A stretch of DNA of 64,000 nucleotides from CAYOZN01 sp964408455 (lineage in GTDB: Bacteria; Planctomycetota; Phycisphaerae; UBA1845; UTPLA1). The notes below the pieces were generated by a model that was not told the DNA's origin, did not search any database, and worked only from the letters and a program-made list of their open reading frames with translations. The translations under genes were made by a program, and so were the position numbers. Positions 58,309-64,000 of this stretch are shown piece by piece (the stretch's first letter is position 1; each line of letters starts with the position of its first letter). The stretch covers positions 53,992 to 117,991 of the forward strand of contig CAYOZN010000014.1 of NCBI GenBank assembly GCA_964408455.1, given 5' to 3'.

Positions 58309-59709
58309 GTGGCATCGACTCGTCGAGATCACAATCAGGGCCGCTTCGGTCTCCAGTTTCGCACCACCATGCTCCTGTCGGCGGTGGTGGTGCTGGCCAC
58401 CGGTCTGACCGGAGCGACCTTCCTGCGCATGGCGTCGCGTAACGCGCTGGCTCAGACCAAGTCTCACGCAAGCGATCTGGCCCGTGCGCTCTCATATGCC
58501 TGCGCCGGGGCCGTCGAGAACGGCGATCGCGATACGCTGCTGCGGGCGGCCGAGCGGACGATGGCCAACAGCGATCTCAACTATCTCATCTTCACGGACA
58601 TGAAGGGCGAGCCGCTGGTCAGCTTTCAGCGGGCCGCCGGCAACATTACTCATCTGATGTTCGACAATTTCCGGCGCGTCTCGGTCGAGCCGATCTATCA
58701 TCCGCAGCTCGAGTTGTCGGGCGATGCCGGTCCCCGGATCGACGTCGTTTATCCGGTCGAGTCGGTCGTCTGGAAGGGACAGGCGAATCGAGTGGCGCCG
58801 ACCATCGGTTATGTCCGGCTCGGTGTCAGCCTCGATGCCGCCAACCGCCGCCTGGCCACCATCCGGCGTGATGCCATCGCGCTGGCGGTGGCCGTCACGC
58901 TGCTGATGATACCGGTCGGCTATCAGGTGGTGCGAGGCGTGCTCCGTCCGATCGAGCAGCTGCGGCACGCGGCCCAGGCCTTCGCAACCGGCAAGCTCGA
59001 AGAGCGCGTCCCCATCGACCGCCGCGACGAACTCGGGCAACTCGCCGGTGCCTTCAACACCATGGCCGACCAGATTGCCGCGTCGCACGGCAAAATGATG
59101 AAGCTCAATGCCGAACTCGAGGACCGCGTACTCCAGCGCACGATGGCCCTGGAGCAGGCGAACAAGCGCCTGCGGGAGATGGCCTCGCGCGATTCGCTTA
59201 CCGGCCTGTACAACCGGCGCCACTTCAACGACCTGCTGTCGCAGCTCTTCGCGGAGTCCACGCGCTATCGCACCGAGCTCACGTGCATGATGCTCGATCT
59301 GGACAACTTCAAGCGCGTCAACGACTCGCTCGGTCACCAGATCGGCGATCGCCTGCTGCGAATGACGGCGGGCGTCATTCAGCAGACGATCCGCGAATCC
59401 GACGTGGCGGTGCGTTACGGCGGCGACGAATTCGTGGTCCTGCTGCCGCAGACCTCGCAGGAGGAAGCGCGGTCATCCGCCGAGCGTATCCTGCGCCGCT
59501 TCCGCGACGAGCTGGCCCGCGAGCTGCCCGAGGCGAGCATCGCCTCGCTGTCCATCGGCCTGGCCAGCCGCGAGCCCGACCAGCCCTGCGAGCCCTCGCA
59601 ACTGGTTCAGCTGTCCGACGAGGCGCTGTACCTGGCCAAGGCGGGCGGCAAGAACCGCATCACCGTTCTCCGCGCAATTGCCTCCAGCCGGGCAGGCGAG
59701 GGCATTTGA
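58309..59709 (+). CDS. Membrane diguanylate cyclase (HAMP-GGDEF)
   Basis: A 466-residue signalling protein. The N-terminal helix (TTMLLSAVVVLATGLTGATFLR) and a second near residues 187-206 bracket a periplasmic sensor domain of about 145 residues. HAMP (PIEQLRHAAQAFATGKLEERVPIDRRDELGQLAGAFNTMADQI) and a coiled coil lead to the GGDEF domain: DSLTGLYNRRHF, MMLDLDNFKRVND, and RYGGDEFVVLLP with intact catalytic residues. RESD lies five residues before RYGGDEF and is the product-inhibition I site. It makes c-di-GMP, which commonly opposes flagellar motility. GTG 58309 has GGGGGA upstream. Confidence 0.9.
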   Translation: MASTRRDHNQGRFGLQFRTTMLLSAVVVLATGLTGATFLRMASRNALAQTKSHASDLARALSYACAGAVENGDRDTLLRAAERTMANSDLNYLIFTDMKGEPLVSFQRAAGNITHLMFDNFRRVSVEPIYHPQLELSGDAGPRIDVVYPVESVVWKGQANRVAPTIGYVRLGVSLDAANRRLATIRRDAIALAVAVTLLMIPVGYQVVRGVLRPIEQLRHAAQAFATGKLEERVPIDRRDELGQLAGAFNTMADQIAASHGKMMKLNAELEDRVLQRTMALEQANKRLREMASRDSLTGLYNRRHFNDLLSQLFAESTRYRTELTCMMLDLDNFKRVNDSLGHQIGDRLLRMTAGVIQQTIRESDVAVRYGGDEFVVLLPQTSQEEARSSAERILRRFRDELARELPEASIASLSIGLASREPDQPCEPSQLVQLSDEALYLAKAGGKNRITVLRAIASSRAGEGI

Positions 59710-59873
59710 ACCGTCCGCGCCTCTGCAAATTCGCATAGTTCGGCAATAGGAACGACCTTCCGGCTCCGGTCCGGGGTTCACTTGCCGTCGTGGGTGCGAA
59801 AACAACTGCGAAATCGTTCGCTGATCGTCCATCGCGTCCGTGCGCCGCCGCCGGCTGATCAACGAATTGTCAA

Positions 59874-60284
59874 TCACTTCGGTCCGCAAGGCGAAGGCTG
59901 AATCAAGTCGATCTTGTTGCCGTACAGATCCTCGAATACTGCGACGGTGCCGTAGCTTTCGCGCCGCGGCGCTTCGAGGAATTGCACACCGGTCGCGGTG
60001 AAGCGGGCGTGGTCGCGGGCGAAGTCGTCGGTTTCGAGGAAAAGAAACACCCGCCTCCCGGTCTGATCGCCGACGCGGGCAAGCTGCTCGGGAGTGACCG
60101 CGCGGGCGAGAAGTAATTCGGCGCCGTCCGCGCTCATTGGCCGGACGCGGACCCAGCGCTTGCCGTCGCCGAGGTCGGTGTCTTCGACGAGTTCGAAGCC
60201 GAGCCTGTTGACATAGAAGCGAATGGCTTCGTCGTAGTCGCGAACGAGGAGGGTAACGAGGCCAATTCGGTAATGCAGGTTCAT
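59874..60284 (-). CDS. VOC family protein
   Basis: A 136-residue single VOC fold: LHYRIGLVTLLVRDYDEAIRFYVNRLGFELVEDTDLG and the second half FLFLETDDFARDHARFTATGVQFLEAPRRESYGTVAVFEDLYGNKIDLIQ. It has the conserved ends of glyoxalase-like proteins; DLYGNKIDL carries the terminal metal-binding region. A truncated near copy lies at 60873-60968. Confidence 0.85.
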   Translation of the reverse strand: MNLHYRIGLVTLLVRDYDEAIRFYVNRLGFELVEDTDLGDGKRWVRVRPMSADGAELLLARAVTPEQLARVGDQTGRRVFLFLETDDFARDHARFTATGVQFLEAPRRESYGTVAVFEDLYGNKIDLIQPSPCGPK

Positions 60285-60338
60285 GAGTTAACGATTGAGT
60301 TCTAATCCCGCCATCTGCAATGATGCAGGGACGCGTGT

Positions 60339-60821
60339 TCACGCACCGCCAGCAGCCTTTTCCATGGACTCCGGCATTCGCACCGCCACGACCCGACCCC
60401 GGGCGCGTCGTTCGCCGCCGGCCGAGACCTCGATTTCGACGACCACCTTCCTCTCCTTAAGCTCCAGGATGCGGCCGCGGGCCACCAGCGGAACGCCCAT
60501 CGGTGTCGGCCGCAGAAAATCCACGCTCAGCGACGCGGTCACGAATCGAAGCGGCGGCTCGGTGCCCGGCTCACGCCCCGCGGCGCGATAGGCGGCGAGC
60601 GACGCAGTGCCGGTGCCGTGACAATCCACCAACGAGGCGATCAGACCGCCGTACACGTAGCCCGGCACGGCCGTGTGATGGGCTCGCGGCGTGATCGTCG
60701 CGACCGTCTCGTCGCCCTCCCAGGCGCTGCGAATGTGCAGGCCATGTTCGTTCAGGCGGCCGCAGCCGTAACAGTGGGCGAGTTCGTCGGGGTAGTAGTC
60801 CTGGATTGCGGTCGAGTCCAT
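60339..60821 (-). CDS. Hotdog-fold thioesterase (PaaI-like)
   Basis: A 160-residue protein. CYGCGRLNEHGLHIRS is the typical opening of PaaI/YbgC-like thioesterases (CFxCGxxNPxGL). HHTAVPGYVYGGLIASLVDCHGTGTA contains the active-site HG-like GG(L) and Asp region, and ASLSVDFLRPTPMGVPLVARGRIL the second half. It likely hydrolyses an acyl-CoA thioester; the acyl group is unknown. I chose ATG 60821. Confidence 0.83.
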   Translation of the reverse strand: MDSTAIQDYYPDELAHCYGCGRLNEHGLHIRSAWEGDETVATITPRAHHTAVPGYVYGGLIASLVDCHGTGTASLAAYRAAGREPGTEPPLRFVTASLSVDFLRPTPMGVPLVARGRILELKERKVVVEIEVSAGGERRARGRVVAVRMPESMEKAAGGA

Positions 60822-60872
60822 ATTCGGCTGCCTGATGAAACTCAATGTACGGACCACAGGTCGGGTACGCCG

Positions 60873-60968
60873 CTAATGATCAGATAGCCACCGTCTCATC
60901 CGCCCGGTGTCGTAGCGAATGGCTTCGTCGTAGTCGCTGACGAGAACTGTGCACAGGGCAATCTGCAT
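60873..60968 (-). pseudogene. Truncated VOC gene
   Basis: Encodes MQIALCTVLVSDYDEAIR, then diverges and stops after 31 codons. It is nearly the same in DNA as the start of the VOC gene at 59874-60284 (TLLVRDYDEAIRFY). Evidently a partial duplication that has decayed. Confidence 0.65.
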
Positions 60969-60987
60969 GATGCACGCTTCAGGAGTG

Positions 60988-61518
60988 TCAGTGCCACGAC
61001 TTCAAGGCACGTGCTTTCACGCGACCCGCTCGTTCGCGGCGTTTCCTCTGTTTTGCGATGCGGTTCTTGACCCTTGTGGCGTATACGTTCGGTTTGTTCG
61101 GTTTCGGAGATCGCGGTCTTCGGATCACGACCTGAATGTCATCCTGCCATAGAGGGAGGACTGGCAACCTTGTTTCGATGCGCAGAATGTCCACGCCTTC
61201 TCGCTGCAGGAGCACGCAAAGGCGTTCAGCCCTGCGGACATGTTCCACGGCGGATGCCTTGTACCAGGTGTAGGGAAACCTGTTGCGCGTATCGGAGTAT
61301 GCTGTGCACGGCGGAGGATTCGTGTTGCCTCGAAGCCAGGTGAGAATCGATTCCATCTCTCGCGTTGCCCGAGTGCGGGACCGCAACCATCGAAAGCTGC
61401 CGGTGCAAAGGTCGAGAAAGTCGCTGGCAACCTGGAGAATGCCTTCGCCGTCGCTTGATTGAAAGCGAACGAGCGTCTCCGGCAGCTGCCCGGTGGATTT
61501 GAAATGTCCCTGCCTCAT
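60988..61518 (-). CDS. Hypothetical basic protein
   Basis: A 176-residue protein with a very basic end (KNRIAKQRKRRERAGRVKARALKSWH), which suggests nucleic-acid binding. The front half has no recognised motif (LVRFQSSDGEGILQVASDFLDLCTGSFRWLRSR). The frame starts at ATG 61518, but coding support is moderate. Confidence 0.42.
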   Translation of the reverse strand: MRQGHFKSTGQLPETLVRFQSSDGEGILQVASDFLDLCTGSFRWLRSRTRATREMESILTWLRGNTNPPPCTAYSDTRNRFPYTWYKASAVEHVRRAERLCVLLQREGVDILRIETRLPVLPLWQDDIQVVIRRPRSPKPNKPNVYATRVKNRIAKQRKRRERAGRVKARALKSWH

Positions 61519-61579
61519 TTGGGCACAACTCGCGCCGATTCATTCGTAACTCTGTCGATGGGGGAAAGCCGGCTGCCCG

Positions 61580-62158
61580 TCAGAAAAGGCGTCGAACGGC
61601 ATCGAGATCAAGCTCAAACCCCGGCAGCACGGTCGATTGAAATCGGTTGCTAACGGGCAACACTTCCTGATATCGACCATCCCGCAAGACCAAGAAGGTA
61701 AAGGTCTTTCGGATCGGATCGATGATCCAGTACTCGCGCACCCCGGCGGCCTCGTAATCGGCCCGCCTGGTCTGCGTGTCCATGCTGCGAGAATCCTGCG
61801 AGACGAGCTCGATGACGAGATCGGGCACTTCGGTGACGTGCGTCTTGCACCGCGCGGCCTTGTCTAAAGTCAGAAAGATCAGGTCCGGCCGAAGGACCAG
61901 ATCGTCGCGAAGTTTCACATCGACTTCGACGGCGACATGGCCGATCGGGTTCAGCTCAAGGAAATCACCAAGGTAAAACGCAATCTTGGCAATAATCCTC
62001 TGGTACCCGAACGACGCGCTGGGGCTCATGCAGACGACTCCGTTTACGAGTTCGTAACGATAGCCCTGCTCTTCCGGCAGCGCGAGATACTCGTCTGCGG
62101 ACATTCGCAGGCCGCGATAAGTCGATTCGCCGGTGTCGATGTCGGATGGCTGGATCAT
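61580..62158 (-). CDS. Uma2 family (DUF820) endonuclease-like protein
   Basis: A 192-residue PD-(D/E)XK-type protein. MSADEYLALPEEQGYRYELVNGVVCMSPS is the family opening. RPDLIFLTLD, VPDLVIELVSQDSRSMD and RRADYEAAGVREYWIID carry the nuclease core Asp, E-x-V/Q and the conserved YWIID. Uma2 proteins are very abundant in planctomycetes and cyanobacteria, often as mobile single genes. The real substrate is not known. Confidence 0.88.
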   Translation of the reverse strand: MIQPSDIDTGESTYRGLRMSADEYLALPEEQGYRYELVNGVVCMSPSASFGYQRIIAKIAFYLGDFLELNPIGHVAVEVDVKLRDDLVLRPDLIFLTLDKAARCKTHVTEVPDLVIELVSQDSRSMDTQTRRADYEAAGVREYWIIDPIRKTFTFLVLRDGRYQEVLPVSNRFQSTVLPGFELDLDAVRRLF

Positions 62159-62242
62159 GATCAGTTCCGGGCGTCGACGGCGGGTCCGCGTCCGCAGCCG
62201 TCACATGTATTATATCACGTCCGCCATTGCGGTGTCGTCCTT

Positions 62243-62749
62243 TCAGCCTTGCGCAGTCGCCGCTTCCAGCCGATCGACGATGATGCGCAGCTCCCGCCGC
62301 GGCATGAACTGGCGAAGGGCTACCTTGCGCCGCTCCTGGATGTACATTTCTGCGAACTCGTCGCCGCTGTTCGGGTGCTTCTGCCGCATCTCTTCGATGA
62401 ATTTCTTTTCTTCCTCGTCGAGGACGAGGTTGCCATGTTCGTCGAGCGAACTCGAACGCCTGACGGGGTCGGGCTTTTCGCCCAGCCGCGCCAGCCTTCG
62501 CCGGGCGTAGTCGAGCGCCGTCAGGCCGCTGTCGTCCGTCACATTCGGATCGGCGCCCGCGTCGAGCAGGGCATCGACGACGCCCGAATCGGGAATCAGC
62601 GCCCGGACCGCCCGGATGATCGCCGGCCGCCCACGCTTGTCGCGCACGTTGGCGTCGATGCCGAATTCGAGGATGTCGCGCACGCGTTCGATGTCTCCGA
62701 CGCGGATGTTGTTGAAGAGACGCTTGATGTTGGCGGCGATGAGGTCCAT
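62243..62749 (-). CDS. Ankyrin-repeat protein
   Basis: A 168-residue protein with two to three ankyrin repeats: VGDIERVRDILEFGIDANVRDKRGRPAIIRAVRALI, then DSGVVDALLDAGADPNVTDDSGLTALDYARRRL. The C-terminal third is charged and helical. Such proteins mediate protein interactions. ATG 62749 is preferred over an upstream TTG. Confidence 0.78.
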   Translation of the reverse strand: MDLIAANIKRLFNNIRVGDIERVRDILEFGIDANVRDKRGRPAIIRAVRALIPDSGVVDALLDAGADPNVTDDSGLTALDYARRRLARLGEKPDPVRRSSSLDEHGNLVLDEEEKKFIEEMRQKHPNSGDEFAEMYIQERRKVALRQFMPRRELRIIVDRLEAATAQG

Positions 62750-62802
62750 CGACGAGTACCTCAAGGGGAGGACTGTTCGGCGTTACTCGGAATAGCTGGG
62801 TT

Positions 62803-63015
62803 TCACTTTGAACGCGATTTGCGTTTCTTGGTGCTTGAGCGTTTGTGCCTGGTAGCCGGCTGCTTCTTTGACTCATTCGACATCGTTCGAATGCGTACGA
62901 TCTCGAGAAATCCGGCGACCGTGCCGCCGCCTTCCTTCCACATCTTCGCGCGGATTGTGCGGACCTCGTCTACAACCGGATCCTCGGGCCATTCGACGTC
63001 CTTGGGTTCCTTCAT
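62803..63015 (-). CDS. Probable antitoxin of the PIN toxin
   Basis: A 70-residue protein whose start overlaps the PIN gene's stop as ATGA. DPVVDEVRTIRAKMWKEGGGTVAGFLEIVRI resembles short antitoxins (EVR.IR..) of PIN pairs. A basic tail (KRSSTKKRKSRSK) may bind DNA. The antitoxin lies downstream of the toxin, the less common order. Confidence 0.62.
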   Translation of the reverse strand: MKEPKDVEWPEDPVVDEVRTIRAKMWKEGGGTVAGFLEIVRIRTMSNESKKQPATRHKRSSTKKRKSRSK

Positions 63016-63488
63016 GGCGTTGCCTCCGGCATGAGGGTGAGCGGCGTCGTGACCAGCGGCACGTGCAAGCCGAGACGGCCGTTCAGTACTTCCAGATGTT
63101 GTATCTTATTCATGTTGGCGAGGTGCCTGCAATTCCAGGTCAGCAGGTAGTCGATCTTGTGCCACGACGCATATGCCAGATGGACCGCGTCACCGCCCGC
63201 TTCGGCGGGCATCAGATGATGCTCGATGTAATACTCCGCCACCTCCAGAATACCGTCCGCCTCTGGAAGCAATGAAATTCCGGCAAGCAGCGTCAGCGCG
63301 TCGTCAGCCTTATTTCTTGGAGCACCCATCAATTCCGCATGAACGGCCGCGGAGGTGACAAGCTGGTAATCATTGCGATACTTGTCCCACCAGACACGCG
63401 TGACATGCCGCCATGTCATCACCGCAGCCGACTGACGCGTGTCGAAATAGAAGCTCGGTATCGTCGTTTCGATGTAAACGGATGGCAT
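63012..63488 (-). CDS. PIN domain toxin
   Basis: A 158-residue PIN-type nuclease. VYIETTIPSFYFD supplies the first acidic strand; SAAVHAELMGAP, AEAGGDAVHLAYASWHKIDYLLTWNCRHLANMNKI carry the further acidic residues (GGDAVHLA, LLTWN). This is the VapC-like 'type II toxin-antitoxin' PIN subgroup with E-T-T in place of D-x-N/D-x-x. It probably cleaves RNA and is held by the small protein encoded by the overlapping gene. Confidence 0.8.
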   Translation of the reverse strand: MPSVYIETTIPSFYFDTRQSAAVMTWRHVTRVWWDKYRNDYQLVTSAAVHAELMGAPRNKADDALTLLAGISLLPEADGILEVAEYYIEHHLMPAEAGGDAVHLAYASWHKIDYLLTWNCRHLANMNKIQHLEVLNGRLGLHVPLVTTPLTLMPEATP

Positions 63489-63491
63489 GAA

Positions 63492-64000
63492 TCACGACCT
63501 GACATTGAGTTGCACGTAGCGATTCTGAACCGCCTGCGCCTCCTCCGCATCCGCCACATTGTCCGAATGACACGCATGCTTGTGCCCCCGGTGCGCCAGC
63601 AGTTCAATCTGCTCCTGCGTCAGGCCCGGGCTCTTCGCCGCCTTCTTCACGGGAACAAATCCCTCCGCCTTGCCGCTCGCCCACTCGCTGATCTCCTTGC
63701 TGATCCGCATGCTGCACCAGTCATGACCGCACATGGCGCAGAAGTCGGTGTCGACATCGAGGTCCTCGTCGTGCAGCGCCCGGGCCGTCTCGCCGTCGAA
63801 GGCGATCTCAAACTGCTTCGGCCAGTTGAGCGCCGCCCGTGCCTTGCTCATGTCATCATCCCACTGCCGCGTGGCGACGATGCCGCGGGCGATGTCGCCG
63901 GCGTGCGCCGCGATCTTGTAGGCGATGCAGCGCTACTGCACGGCCTGCGCCTGCGGCAGGCGCACGGGTTCCTTGGGGAGAACGGAACGGAGGATAGGCG
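63492..64000 (-). pseudogene. thiC: 3' part of thiC interrupted by an in-frame TAG (5' part outside window)
   Basis: Phosphomethylpyrimidine synthase. CAMCGHDWCSMRISKEI is the CxxCx4C radical-SAM Fe-S motif of ThiC. Upstream, KIAAHAGDIARG and WDDDMSKARAALNWPKQFEIAFD match the normal sequence, and further upstream SVLPKEPVRLP aligns with the YVTPKEHLGLP region. Between these, a TAG stop at 63933-63935 replaces one residue without any insertion or deletion. So the gene is either inactivated, has an assembly or sequencing error, or the stop is read through. A full-length gene would make the thiamine pyrimidine precursor. Confidence 0.78.

Overview
The window is a high-GC scaffold fragment (most coding regions look about 63-70% G+C by eye). 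It fits a flagellated planctomycete, probably of the Phycisphaerae type. This lineage call is inference. It rests on secreted proteins and gene relics ending in dockerin-like Ca-binding tails, two small membrane proteins ending in a C-x2-C...CPxCGE zinc ribbon, and families such as Uma2 and TIGR01777. A 100-N gap at 14635-14734 shows that the sequence is a scaffolded draft.

Layout. 0-12 kb holds regulators and housekeeping genes: a PadR/DUF2306 operon with a perfect operator-like palindrome, an aquaporin, a TIGR01777 epimerase, two extremely Cys-rich exported proteins, a CPA2 antiporter with two Usp domains, pheS without pheT, a MarR/VOC divergent pair and an M23 peptidase. 12-14.5 kb is accessory and decayed, with an RHS-like tail fragment, a HEAT-like exported protein and two dockerin-tail relics. 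14.8-30.4 kb has PEP carboxylase, an exonuclease, a nucleotidyltransferase with a small partner, ClpB, a secreted agmatine/peptidyl-arginine deiminase with a dockerin tail, lipoproteins, a PhnD-like binding protein, a GT-C membrane protein fused to a DUF4375 domain, and BioY.

30.6-43.4 kb is one co-directional flagellar cluster, in order: small ORF, flgF, flgG, flgA, flgH, flgI, flgJ, flgN, flgK, flgL, fliW, csrA, fliC. It covers the distal rod, the P and L rings, hook-filament junction proteins and their chaperone, and the FliW-CsrA-flagellin control circuit. Its intergenic gaps carry about 15 copies of a palindromic repeat (stem CACCGGYT...ARCCGGTG, head GTGTGG), all in the same orientation. 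A related repeat has been inserted in frame inside a YkgJ-like gene at 48.5 kb, and a RAYT-type (REP-associated) transposase C-terminal fragment lies at 50.4 kb.

43.6-50 kb carries a solitary N6-adenine methyltransferase, an M20D amidohydrolase, a zinc-ribbon membrane pair and the YkgJ protein. 50.4-53 kb is an AT-richer accessory island with transposase relics and an overlapping three-gene cassette: a Hint-tail/toxin fragment, a small zinc-ribbon protein and a double-CXXCG (SitI6-like) protein. This is the best candidate for an unusual system. 53-64 kb has RtcB, a methyltransferase, a second nucleotidyltransferase/small-partner pair, tRNA-His, a diguanylate cyclase, VOC and hotdog proteins, Uma2, an ankyrin protein and a PIN toxin-antitoxin pair. 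The window ends in the 3' part of thiC, which is interrupted by an in-frame TAG.

All family names come from reading motifs by eye; no database search was run.
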